The translations under genes and the position numbers were made by a program. From IMG/VR virus record IMGVR_UViG_3300033388_001272, positions 1 to 23,929 of that record: 23,929 nt of DNA; one strand, given 5' to 3'. How positions within the stretch are numbered: position 1 is the first letter of the stretch; the number at the start of each line of letters is the position of its first letter. The notes beneath the pieces were generated by a model, which saw only the letters and a program-made list of their open reading frames with translations, was not told the DNA's origin and made no database searches. This DNA comes from a virus. Of the stretch, positions 7,115-14,193 are shown in pieces.

Positions 7115-7207
7115 TCAATTATTGAATATACCTATAATGGCAAGTGCCACCAAGATAGCCTTGTCTATAATGTAAATTGATGCACATACGATTATCAGTG
7201 TTTTCAT
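7115..7207 (-). CDS. Small membrane peptide (30 aa)
   Basis: The ATG (7205-7207) overlaps the portal's TGA in an ATGA junction, so it is probably translated by re-initiation. The product MKTLIIVCASIYIIDKAILV continues to a second hydrophobic run ALAIIGIFNN. It could form one or two short membrane helices broken by Asp-Lys. It ends 15 bases before the next gene's ATG. Function unknown. Precise coupling and hydrophobicity argue that it is real. Confidence 0.6.
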   Translation of the reverse strand: MKTLIIVCASIYIIDKAILVALAIIGIFNN

Positions 7208-9069
7208 TGCACCGGAGCCCTAGAAGTATCAACAACCACCTTCTGTATCTGGGCCATGTTCTCCATTGTCTCTGACTTTTTCTTGTCTGTATCGGCTACT
7301 TTGTTTTCTATATCGACTACTTTTGCTTGCTTCTCGATTTCTATAAGTTCAGCCGCTTGATCTTGTGCCTGTTTCGCGGCTTCCTCTCCGCCTTTTTTCT
7401 TGCCAAGCATCCTGTCTTTGTTTCGAATGCTTGAGGCCTCGATAATCATCTCAAAAGCTTCAATTTTGTACTGCTCTGGTACTGATGGGTAAAGTCGGGC
7501 AAGCTCTGCGAACTGTTCTTGCTGCAAACTAACAACGTCTGGCACATCCTCAATGATAATATCAACGTCAAGCTCTGCAACATTATTGGCAACTGTGAAA
7601 ACTGCGTTAGGATCTTGATAGTTTACGCCTTTCTCTTGCATCATGCCAATAAAGTCTGAAGTGGCCTGTTCTTGTTGTGCCGGATCCACGTTTTGAATTC
7701 TCTGTTGGTGCTGTGCCCACATATCACCGACAGTCACAGGAGCGTTTAGGCCAACCCATTCAAGGTTATTTTCATCGTCTGTTACACGGATCCATTTTTC
7801 TTCGCCCCAAAATTGCTTAATACGATTCCATATTGATCGGTAAACTCTGTGGTCGAATTGGCTTAACATGTCGAACAATGGCCCAAGCTCAACTTGACCA
7901 GCTTGGCCGCGTGCCTCTAACGCTCTACCAGATTGCGCCTTTTCTTCTTTGCCAGTAAGTGAAGCATTTGCACCAACATCGTCAATCTCTCTTTTTGCCT
8001 CTTGCATCATACTGAACTGTGCTGCCGCCATATCATTCGTGTCGAGAATCTTCCAATCGAACCCCTTCATATACTCAACGTGGCCATCTGCTTTGGATAG
8101 TTCACGCTTCATTTTCTGTATATCTTTGACAGCGCCTTTTTCTCCTGCTGTCTGCCTTAATGACATAAAGTGCAAACCTTTAGACCGGCGCTTGTTAACT
8201 TCGTCTTGTGGATCGATAAGAGTTCTTACAAATCCATATCGATTTCCTTCACGGTCAACTTTTGCGCTTTGGAAAATTAACGGGCACTCTGGAATGCCAT
8301 CTTCATCAAGGTAAAATGATTTTTTTGCCGCCTCAAGTATGCCGCCTTTTGTAAAAACACACCTGTACCACATGCCTTTATGCTTGTAGTACATCTCAAT
8401 TATTCTGACCCGCTTTCTATCATTGTCGCCCCATGAAATACGTGGCGTATCCTCATAGGTTTCATCAAGATCACCAGGCACCAGGGATGCGTCAAGGGCT
8501 TGTTCTTTATCTTCACCTGGCCATTTTTCTTTTGCGTCATCAAGGTCCATCCATGTGACAGTGCCAAGATAATTTGCATCACTAAAGTCTTTACGCCTTG
8601 AGTGTGGATCATAAAATAAACGGTCCCACATGATGTTATTCAAGACAATAACCATTTCGCCCTTGGCATTCTTCTTAACTATTACTTCAGCGCCGCACGT
8701 TCCCTCAATGGTAAGATTAGCAAAAGACTCGGACCGCTTACCGTCCCACATTTCTGCATCTGTTACATATCTCAATGCATCAGTGGCAGCATTTGCAGCA
8801 TCTTCGTGAATTGGTGTTCTCGGAAAGGCTTTCGGCCCTCTTCGCCTCATTTGCTCAAGGCCAATAAGAAAATCAATCTTAGGCTGGACTCGGTTTATGG
8901 TGATAGCCGCCTGGCCACGTTTGGCAAGGTCTGACCTTTCTTTTTCTGTCCACTGCTTATGGTCGTAGTAATCACGGTCACGCTCTGACAGCTTACGAGC
9001 ATTTAACGTCATCTCTGCCGATGACTCATACCACTGTATTTTAGTTTCGAGACTTACGCCGTTTTCCAT
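7204..9069 (-). CDS. Portal protein (P22-like)
   Basis: A 621-aa protein starting MENGVSLETKIQWYESSAEM. The N-terminal RKLSERDRDYYDHKQWTEKE segment and 'RGQAAITINRVQPKIDFLIGLE' are hallmarks of P22-type portals. The C-terminal region is Ala/Gln/Glu-rich and helical, matching the crown/barrel. Length is somewhat below P22 gp1 (725 aa), with a shorter C-terminal barrel. It forms the dodecameric DNA gate at one capsid vertex and binds terminase. The gene overlaps the large terminase by 16 bases, and its own TGA overlaps the ATG of a small membrane peptide. Confidence 0.92.
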   Translation of the reverse strand: MENGVSLETKIQWYESSAEMTLNARKLSERDRDYYDHKQWTEKERSDLAKRGQAAITINRVQPKIDFLIGLEQMRRRGPKAFPRTPIHEDAANAATDALRYVTDAEMWDGKRSESFANLTIEGTCGAEVIVKKNAKGEMVIVLNNIMWDRLFYDPHSRRKDFSDANYLGTVTWMDLDDAKEKWPGEDKEQALDASLVPGDLDETYEDTPRISWGDNDRKRVRIIEMYYKHKGMWYRCVFTKGGILEAAKKSFYLDEDGIPECPLIFQSAKVDREGNRYGFVRTLIDPQDEVNKRRSKGLHFMSLRQTAGEKGAVKDIQKMKRELSKADGHVEYMKGFDWKILDTNDMAAAQFSMMQEAKREIDDVGANASLTGKEEKAQSGRALEARGQAGQVELGPLFDMLSQFDHRVYRSIWNRIKQFWGEEKWIRVTDDENNLEWVGLNAPVTVGDMWAQHQQRIQNVDPAQQEQATSDFIGMMQEKGVNYQDPNAVFTVANNVAELDVDIIIEDVPDVVSLQQEQFAELARLYPSVPEQYKIEAFEMIIEASSIRNKDRMLGKKKGGEEAAKQAQDQAAELIEIEKQAKVVDIENKVADTDKKKSETMENMAQIQKVVVDTSRAPVQ

Positions 9070-10520
9070 GATGTGTCATTCCCCGACTCTTCTTTGTCGA
9101 ATGCTTTGTCCCAACGGTCTTCTTTGTCTTTTCGCTTCTCTGATAAAGGCCTTGTGTATGGTCGGCTCATGGCGGCATACCTTGTTTCGTCTGCCGCGTG
9201 GTCTTCCATGCTTGTGTTTAAATCCTCTGGCCTGTTTTCGTCGTGCTGAAGTGCTGGTATAGTTCTAATCGAATCTCTGCAAGTTTCAAAGAAATAAATC
9301 ATAGGGCGTTGATCTTCGCCCTTCATTCTGTCGCTTACCTGATCCCAACCTGGAACCCTTGAATTATCAGCTTGAAAGAATGTGAGTTCTTCCTCTTCGT
9401 CAAGCATCTTTTCTGCAATGCTTGGCCCATCGTGGTTGGCAAATATAGCAGGGTCAGCAACATGATAGTCAATTTCCTCTCCTGGCTGTTGTCTGTCAAT
9501 AATTCCTTTCGCAACCTGCCTCGATGTAAGCTTGCAGCCTGTGTCTGCCTTTGCACCTTCTTTTTGCCCGTACCATTCGCGGTAACGAATAAGAGCGCCT
9601 TTTGGATATTGTCGGCCATCTGGTAATATATCGCCCTCTGAAACAGTCCACCAACCAACAGAAAAAGGTTTTGCAGATCCCCAATCGAAAGAGACAAATT
9701 TAATCCATTTTTTAGGAACTTCAAAAGGCTTGATAATAAGCTTAACAGACCAACAGTCAAAGAAAGCGCCCTCGATGATATTCCAATCAGCATAACGCAT
9801 AGCCTTAACCAAGGCCTCAGAACCAAGCCCCTCAAGCCTATCTTCATACTCTGGATCATCTTCAAGCAACGATGGGTTATCGTCAAGCAGTGCCCTGATA
9901 TATTGGCGCAACATGCCGCCTTCCTTCTTGCTTGCCCTGTGTATTTCACCTTCAAGGGCCGAATCAACGAAAGTAGTTTTGACAAACAAATGGCCAATCC
10001 CGCCAGGGTTAGAGCCGCAAACAATGCGAGGGAACATGCCTTTGTATTCTTTTGGGAGTGGAGGAAGGCCGACCTTTCTAACCCTGCCTCGGAGGTATCT
10101 GTAGATTGTTTCTGTGAAGTGGGTAAGCTCATCGATAAGCAATACATGCATCTCTGAGCCTTGGTACTTGAATCTGTGCTTTTCGTCTTTACAGTGACAA
10201 AGGAATATTTTCGAACCATTCCAGAACCTAATCTCTTTGTCTGTAATTTCCGCAAGGCCAGCATCAACCCAAACCGCGAGAAGGTTTCTAAAACCTTTTG
10301 GGCCTTCGATATGGTTCTTGACAAGGTCGTCTTTAATCCTGCGAAACAGATAAACCTGAAGGCCAGCAATGGCAACACACCAAATAATTGCCGCACACCG
10401 CATAAGGTGGCTTTTACCGCCTCCTGCTGCACCGCCATACAATATCTCAGTGGCTGTCGAGAATAAGCACTTAAGTTGCTTGTCATGTAAATCAAGATTT
10501 ATCTCGGCTTGCTGTGACAT
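9054..10520 (-). CDS. Terminase large subunit
   Basis: A 488-aa packaging motor. The Walker A motif GGAAGGGKS lies at 29-37 and Walker B with catalytic acid (VLLIDE) at 126-131. The RNase-H-fold nuclease domain starts with FVSFDWG at 275-281, and a second conserved Asp follows in VADPAIF. It translocates DNA into the procapsid through the portal and cuts the concatemer. Length is typical of P22 gp2-like terminases. The start overlaps the small subunit by 29 bases and its end overlaps the portal, a continuous coupled packaging module. The Shine-Dalgarno sequence is weak, consistent with coupling. Confidence 0.95.
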   Translation of the reverse strand: MSQQAEINLDLHDKQLKCLFSTATEILYGGAAGGGKSHLMRCAAIIWCVAIAGLQVYLFRRIKDDLVKNHIEGPKGFRNLLAVWVDAGLAEITDKEIRFWNGSKIFLCHCKDEKHRFKYQGSEMHVLLIDELTHFTETIYRYLRGRVRKVGLPPLPKEYKGMFPRIVCGSNPGGIGHLFVKTTFVDSALEGEIHRASKKEGGMLRQYIRALLDDNPSLLEDDPEYEDRLEGLGSEALVKAMRYADWNIIEGAFFDCWSVKLIIKPFEVPKKWIKFVSFDWGSAKPFSVGWWTVSEGDILPDGRQYPKGALIRYREWYGQKEGAKADTGCKLTSRQVAKGIIDRQQPGEEIDYHVADPAIFANHDGPSIAEKMLDEEEELTFFQADNSRVPGWDQVSDRMKGEDQRPMIYFFETCRDSIRTIPALQHDENRPEDLNTSMEDHAADETRYAAMSRPYTRPLSEKRKDKEDRWDKAFDKEESGNDTSWKTA

Positions 10521-10956
10521 TAAGAACAGGAATTAAATTTTTACCATCTTTTCCGGTAAGTTCACTTTTATCTGTCAACCCTAAGTCGCGTGCTATAATG
10601 TTGGCATTTAGTATGCCAGCCGCTGCACCTTCAAACTTTTGCGAATAGAGGATGTCGTCTACTGCGCCAGTGACCCACAAAAAATCATCTCTTTTCCTAT
10701 ACTCTTTGTAGCCACTTTCAGACAACCCAAGCCGCAACCTAAGACCTGCTAAGGTCATTGCCCTCATTTTTGTAACGGTTGTTTTTTTAACAACACCATT
10801 ACTGCAAAAAACTTTCTGTTCTCTTATCGGGTTTTTTTCAACGTACAGAAAATATCTACAACATGCTTTCCACAAATCGTCAGGCGTTTCGTACTTCTTT
10901 TCTCTGCCGTCTTTTGAACGAAGAAGATAATATTTATTTCCTTTTGGTGGTGCCAT
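10492..10956 (-). CDS. Terminase small subunit (P22 gp3-like)
   Basis: A 154-aa protein starting MAPPKGNKYYLLRSKDGREK. 'PPKGNxYxxxR' and the following helical core (LWKACCRYFLYVEKNP, LAGLRLRLGLS) match the DNA-packaging protein gp3 family, which binds the packaging site and feeds the large subunit. An acidic tail with TGKDGKNLIPV is typical of terminase small subunits. No clear Shine-Dalgarno sequence precedes the ATG. A TTGACA hexamer (complement of 10987-10992) lies close upstream, so a short-leader transcript is possible. The gene begins about 70 bases after the replication-like gene. Confidence 0.85.
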   Translation of the reverse strand: MAPPKGNKYYLLRSKDGREKKYETPDDLWKACCRYFLYVEKNPIREQKVFCSNGVVKKTTVTKMRAMTLAGLRLRLGLSESGYKEYRKRDDFLWVTGAVDDILYSQKFEGAAAGILNANIIARDLGLTDKSELTGKDGKNLIPVLNVTASRDKS

Positions 10957-11026
10957 GACAAAATCACAACACGATTTGCACTAAAATGTCAAGTTATTTA
11001 TGTCAGCCTTTAGTCTCCACGCCAAA

Positions 11027-12001
11027 TTAAAACCCAAAACTCTTAAAATGTGAATTCCTATCAAACGAATATATTTCACATCCGTTTGGCTTGACCGCTT
11101 CAATCATTCTTTTATCTGGGCAACCATCGTAGAATTGACCGCACGCCCCGCAAGTGTCGTGATTAAAAACTAACCCATCCTGGCCATCTTCTGAGCCTTC
11201 ACCCTTTTTCCTGGTCTTATAAAAATCTGTGCATATCCTGCCAAACTTAGCTTGGTCAAGGCTCCACAAAAAATCTGGTTTAAAATCTAATTTCCCCATG
11301 AGAAAATCAGAGCCCTTGAAATTACCAAAGAAATTATCTTTCCAGAAATTAAGCTCTGGGTTTTCATCCCACCTGTTTTGAATTTCATGGCACAGCAAAG
11401 CAGGCGGAACGCCAACAGGTGTTAAATGCTTACATTTTTCATTCCATAAGTCTATTATTTCTCGGAGTGGAGCTTGCGTTGTTTTGGTTTGCTTTTCTGG
11501 TTCTGCAAAAACTGTAGATTCAACCTGTTCTTCTTTACTCTCCTTTACTTCCTTTACTTTACTATGTGTACTTCTACCCCCGGAAACCCCGCTGAAGTCG
11601 GTTACCGTCACGGCAATAACAGTTTCCGGCCCTGAAACGGGTTTAGTTGGTATATCATTAATCCTTTTAGAGTAAACAGGTTCTAAGTTTTCGACAAAAT
11701 TATCGGACCAAAGTATATTATTGTCGTATAGTTCCTGGTCAAAAGCCCTAAGTCTTACGCAGTAGTCAAGGATTTCCTTAGTTATAGACTCAGAAACACC
11801 CATTTCCGACACGTAAAACAACCAATCAATTTCGTCTGAGAAATCAAAGAAATGATCCTTAGACTTTCCAAGCTTTTCTAAGGTCTGGAAAAATACGGCA
11901 TATCCATCGCTTTTAAATTTTGACTTAAGAAGTGTTATAGTTTTTTTATGTGCTACTTGGTGGGGAAAATATTCGACCGTTCTTGATTCTTTTCTGGCCA
12001 T
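11027..12001 (-). CDS. DUF4373 (Lin1244/Lin1753-type) replication-like protein
   Basis: A 324-aa protein. The N-terminal half (about 8-115; 'YFPHQVAHKKTITLLKSKFK', then DGYAVFFQTLEKL and FVENLEPVYSKR) is the DUF4373/Lin1244-N domain seen in phage replication-initiation proteins. It has a winged-helix character and probably binds the origin. A low-complexity Lys/Glu/Ser linker follows, then a Cys-containing C-terminal part (CGACGQFYDGCP) that could bind zinc. I chose the ATG at 11999-12001, 12 bases after GGAGG. A TTG at 12013 touches the Shine-Dalgarno sequence. A structured 5' leader precedes it. No helicase motif is present, so a loader or initiator role is inferred. Confidence 0.7.
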   Translation of the reverse strand: MARKESRTVEYFPHQVAHKKTITLLKSKFKSDGYAVFFQTLEKLGKSKDHFFDFSDEIDWLFYVSEMGVSESITKEILDYCVRLRAFDQELYDNNILWSDNFVENLEPVYSKRINDIPTKPVSGPETVIAVTVTDFSGVSGGRSTHSKVKEVKESKEEQVESTVFAEPEKQTKTTQAPLREIIDLWNEKCKHLTPVGVPPALLCHEIQNRWDENPELNFWKDNFFGNFKGSDFLMGKLDFKPDFLWSLDQAKFGRICTDFYKTRKKGEGSEDGQDGLVFNHDTCGACGQFYDGCPDKRMIEAVKPNGCEIYSFDRNSHFKSFGF

Positions 12002-12043
12002 TTTAAAAGACAACCTCCGACTAAGGTGCGACAGAGAAATGAA

Positions 12044-12097
12044 GTACGGGCGGCAAGTTGTCGAGGCTTGCCATTCAGTCGCTAAACCTATCCGTAC
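12044..12097 (-). promoter_or_regulatory. Structured 5' leader (nested hairpin) of the replication-like gene
   Basis: GTACGG (12044-12049) pairs with CCGTAC (12092-12097), and GGCAAG (12052-12057) pairs with CTTGCC (12067-12072). The element starts a few bases after the likely transcription start of the promoter below and lies about 40-95 bases before the ATG. There is no T-run, so it is not a terminator, and it lacks the T-arm of a tRNA. Confidence 0.4.
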
Positions 12098-12109
12098 AAT
12101 TAAAGTATC

Positions 12110-12137
12110 ACATTACAAAATTAAAAAAACAAGTCAA
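12110..12137 (-). promoter_or_regulatory. Possible leftward promoter for the replication/packaging genes
   Basis: Reading leftward, TTGACT (complement of 12132-12137) is followed after 16 bases by TAATGT (complement of 12110-12115). An alternative -10 GATACT with an upstream TG lies a little further on. The -10 match is weak. Confidence 0.3.
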
Positions 12138-12399
12138 CACCTATCTTGCAAAACCCCTGTACCCAAAAAACATACACACACTGATGGTCCATACACGCCT
12201 GCGCTTCAATGCAGCAGTTAAAAGTTAAAGTTTTCTCGGTGTGTTTATTATAGGTAATATGCATTTGATTTAAGAATTTTATTAGTTATTTTAGGCATTT
12301 ATAAATATTTTAATAAACTGCGTGATGGTTATTGACACTGTTAAATGGAAAATAGTTTCCTTAAACTAGGCTTTACGCCCGCTTACCCGCGTACTTAAA

Positions 12400-12606
12400 T
12401 CAAATCCCTGGTAATTCTGTGGCATATTCATACCTTCCGGTAGCCACGCCGGGGTAATGCTCCCAATCGTGTGGTTTATGTAGGTTTGGGTTGTACCTTC
12501 TGTAAACATCCTCACCCCATACACTTTCGCCATCACTCTCCAATGACACGGGGAACCACGCAAACCATGTATGCCAGGCGTATTTACCGCTTTGTTTTAT
12601 TTTCAT
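12400..12606 (-). CDS. Small Trp-rich conserved phage protein
   Basis: A 68-aa protein starting MKIKQSGKYAWHTWFAWFPV. The ATG (12604-12606) overlaps the TGA of the PAPS-reductase-like gene (ATGA). The 'HTWFAWFPV.L.S.G..VWGEDVYRR' pattern, with Trp-rich strands followed by a charged strand, recurs in small phage proteins of unknown function (family impression). There is no membrane segment. It is probably co-expressed with the reductase-like protein and is the last gene before a 400-bp gap. Confidence 0.75.
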   Translation of the reverse strand: MKIKQSGKYAWHTWFAWFPVSLESDGESVWGEDVYRRYNPNLHKPHDWEHYPGVATGRYEYATELPGI

Positions 12607-13334
12607 ATCCCCAATACCCCACAAAGTATCCCACATTCTGCTACTACGGGTGGAGTGCCACGCCCTCTCTTTGGGTCGAGTTCATCAAGGTATATCCGCC
12701 CTTTCTTGTCTTTCAAGCACGTAGCTCCGATTTGCCTTTCCATTTTGGCCCGTTCTTCAAACACCTTGGGGAAATCAACTCGTATCTTGTTCCAGTACGC
12801 CATACCTCCCTTCACGCAGCCTATGCAGTTGTTGTTCGTATATCCCATTTCATACATAGCTGGCCGTTTTATTCCACTGGCGGTTAAAATCTTATGTACG
12901 TCATTTTTGCTCATCCGCAAATCTACAAGTGGGAATATATGCTCCCTGGTAGGCATCTGTTCTTCAAGGCCCAAACACCTTCCGGCTTCGGTATAGTCTA
13001 TACCCCACACATAACTTAACGGCTCCTTGTCGTGTTGCCTCTCAAATTTGAGCCGTAAGTCACGTTTTAGTCGCATGGAGCAAGCCGCACCTGTTGGCCC
13101 ATTTATATACCCTTTCCCGCCAGCTCCGAGACAGGCGGAGGCAACAGTTTTGTGCTTATCCTGCAGGATCTCCACCGGTTTGCCAAACCAATCTTCACAG
13201 TCCCGGACAAATCGCATAGTGTCTCCATGTTGGTCGTCAATGTGCGTGTATATTATTCTGTCTATTTTATCGATAGCTAATTTTGTAGCCACTGCGCTAG
13301 AGCCACCAGCCGAAAACCAAGATATTGTTGTCAT
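12603..13334 (-). CDS. PAPS reductase-like protein (adenine nucleotide alpha-hydrolase fold)
   Basis: A 243-aa protein. The N-terminal WFSAGGSSAVATKLA (6-20) is a PP-loop-type nucleotide-binding motif in which the usual SGGKDS is changed to SAGGSS. It has IYTHIDDQHGDT at 28-39 and a possible metal-binding NNCIGCVKGG (CX2C) near 166-175. This matches the phage group of phosphoadenosine phosphosulphate reductase-like proteins. They may act in sulphur or nucleotide metabolism or DNA modification. The reaction is not established for phage copies. AAGGAGA precedes the ATG. The gene lies immediately left of attC site A, the 3' border of what would be its cassette. Confidence 0.85.
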   Translation of the reverse strand: MTTISWFSAGGSSAVATKLAIDKIDRIIYTHIDDQHGDTMRFVRDCEDWFGKPVEILQDKHKTVASACLGAGGKGYINGPTGAACSMRLKRDLRLKFERQHDKEPLSYVWGIDYTEAGRCLGLEEQMPTREHIFPLVDLRMSKNDVHKILTASGIKRPAMYEMGYTNNNCIGCVKGGMAYWNKIRVDFPKVFEERAKMERQIGATCLKDKKGRIYLDELDPKRGRGTPPVVAECGILCGVLGI

Positions 13335-13394
13335 GTTTCTCCTTTTAAAGCATTTGTACTGCTACTAAATAATGGGCATTGAAACTGCTTTTCC

Positions 13395-13480
13395 AGTTAA
13401 CCAAGTAATAAAGTGGAAGCGAAGAGGTGCGTTTATTAAACCTGCAAGTCCTGGGCGCTCCACTTATTACAACGTTGGGT
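13395..13480 (+). repeat. attC site A
   Basis: R'' is AGTTAAC (13395-13401), one mismatch to RYYYAAC. R' is GTTGGGT (13474-13480), a perfect GTTRRRY. The stem GTAAT, unpaired A (13410), AAGTGG, unpaired A (13417), AGCG pairs with CGCT, CCACTT, ATTAC (13456-13470). The two unpaired bases are in the positions of the extrahelical bases of classical attC sites. The central loop of about 34 bases contains GTTTATTAAAC, a further small hairpin. Confidence 0.85.
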
Positions 13481-13483
13481 TTA

Positions 13484-13777
13484 CTATTCAGCATCTTTAA
13501 ACATGTCATCTTTTGCTTTTTGCAAGTACTCCATGACTACATCAATCGACTTAACATCAGTAAAAACCATTCTGGTATGTGCCAAAGTGTCCAACTTACA
13601 TTCACCATCATCAGTTTTAGCACGTTCAGCCTCCCCGCCAATTTCCATTTCACCTTGGGAAATAAAGGAGACACACCCTATTGTCTCTTTGGGTAAATCG
13701 AGAAGTCCAGCAGTAACTTCAATATCTCCGGTGCCAAACTGTATTACATTTATTCCTGTGTCATCTTTAAAAAACAT
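13484..13777 (-). CDS. Cassette gene of unknown function (97 aa)
   Basis: An acidic protein starting MFFKDDTGINVIQFGTGDIE. The N-terminal half is beta-rich and the C-terminal half helical (DVKSIDVVMEYLQKAKDDMF). AGGAG lies 7 bases before the ATG. It lies alone between attC A and attC B. The TAG stop is three bases from the GTTGGGT core of site A. A perfect TATAAT (complement of 13816-13821) lies before it, so it may have its own promoter as well as the phage one. No family is recognised, which is usual for integron cassettes. Confidence 0.8.
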   Translation of the reverse strand: MFFKDDTGINVIQFGTGDIEVTAGLLDLPKETIGCVSFISQGEMEIGGEAERAKTDDGECKLDTLAHTRMVFTDVKSIDVVMEYLQKAKDDMFKDAE

Positions 13778-13815
13778 AGTTTCACTCCTAGTTTTGGTTA
13801 TTAAAAAGCTGCACC

Positions 13816-13821
13816 ATTATA
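13816..13821 (-). promoter_or_regulatory. Possible -10 box (TATAAT) of the cassette gene at 13484-13777
   Basis: Read leftward, a perfect TATAAT lies 11 bases after the outer core box (GTTGGG) of attC B and about 40 bases before the ATG. There is no good -35 at standard spacing, so activity is uncertain. Confidence 0.35.
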
Positions 13822-13831
13822 CAAACCGTAA

Positions 13832-13917
13832 TCCCAACCAGGGTATCAAGCCGACCAGAATGGGGTTCTTTTTATCAAAGTTACTCCCAGGCTGGCGGCT
13901 TATACCAAGCGTTGGGC
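13832..13917 (+). repeat. attC site B (best preserved)
   Basis: R'' is TCCCAAC (13832-13838). R' is a perfect GTTGGGC (13911-13917). Stem: GGTAT, unpaired C (13847), AAGCCG (13848-13853), unpaired A (13854), CCAG pairs with CTGG, CGGCTT (13896-13901), ATACC. The AAGCCGA, CGGCTTA and AAGCGTTGG segments closely resemble aadA-type attC sites of mobile integrons, which also fix the plus orientation. The loop holds TGGG/CCCA and CTTT/AAAG pairs. Confidence 0.92.
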
Positions 13918-13952
13918 CGCTGGAAGATGCTCTTTCCAGGCGGCCAGTTTTA

Positions 13953-14150
13953 CTACTTTTCTTTAATGACGAGATAGCGAGTGCTATGGACACATTCGGT
14001 CGCCATGTCAGCAGGGTTGTCCAGTGAGATTTCGTGCGACTTGCTATCAGGGGTCACTACTCCATCAACCTCACTGCCCTGATCCCATACTTCAACAACT
14101 AACTTGTGGTCACTTGTGTCAGCGTTTTCAACTCTTACTTGCTTTGTCAT
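13953..14150 (-). CDS. Cassette gene of unknown function (65 aa)
   Basis: A small acidic protein starting MTKQVRVENADTSDHKLVVE. It is probably all beta, with alternating polar and hydrophobic residues (HKLVVEVWD, STRYLVIKEK). 'PDSKSHEISLDNPADMA' gives it the look of a small beta-barrel or binding protein. AAGGAG lies 7 bases before the ATG. It is the only gene between attC B and attC C. The stop is 36 bases from the core of site B. A TATAAC (complement of 14177-14182) lies upstream. No family is recognised. Confidence 0.8.
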   Translation of the reverse strand: MTKQVRVENADTSDHKLVVEVWDQGSEVDGVVTPDSKSHEISLDNPADMATECVHSTRYLVIKEK

Positions 14151-14176
14151 GTTCTTACTCCTTAATAAGGATTTAT

Positions 14177-14182
14177 GTTATA
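14177..14182 (-). promoter_or_regulatory. Possible -10 box (TATAAC) of the cassette gene at 13953-14150
   Basis: Reading leftward, TATAAC lies 12 bases after the GTTGGG core box of attC C, almost the same place as the -10-like box next to attC B. No good -35 is seen. Confidence 0.3.
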
Positions 14183-14193
14183 GGCCAAACACG

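Larger units (their letters stand above)
12002..12399. other. Gene-poor 398-bp AT-rich region upstream of the replication-like gene
   Basis: I find no convincing gene here. It holds a possible leftward promoter, a nested hairpin next to the replication-like gene, and a very AT-rich stretch (12240-12360). It could be a regulatory leader or a replication origin. I see no clear iterons. Confidence 0.5.

Noticed and set aside
9335-10495. 386-codon open frame overlapping the large terminase in another frame
   Set aside because: It is a shadow of the terminase gene, whose Walker A/B and nuclease motifs lie in the other frame.
12044-12097. tRNA-like fold in the leader of the replication-like gene
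   Set aside because: About 54 bases, no T-arm GTTCGA sequence and no recognisable anticodon arm.
12039-12221. Rightward 60-codon open frame in the gene-poor region
   Set aside because: No Shine-Dalgarno sequence, unusual composition, and it overlaps the hairpin and promoter region.
12151-12265. Leftward open frame of up to 47 codons starting MHITYN
   Set aside because: No ribosome-binding site and no family-like features. It would lie in the AT-rich leader.
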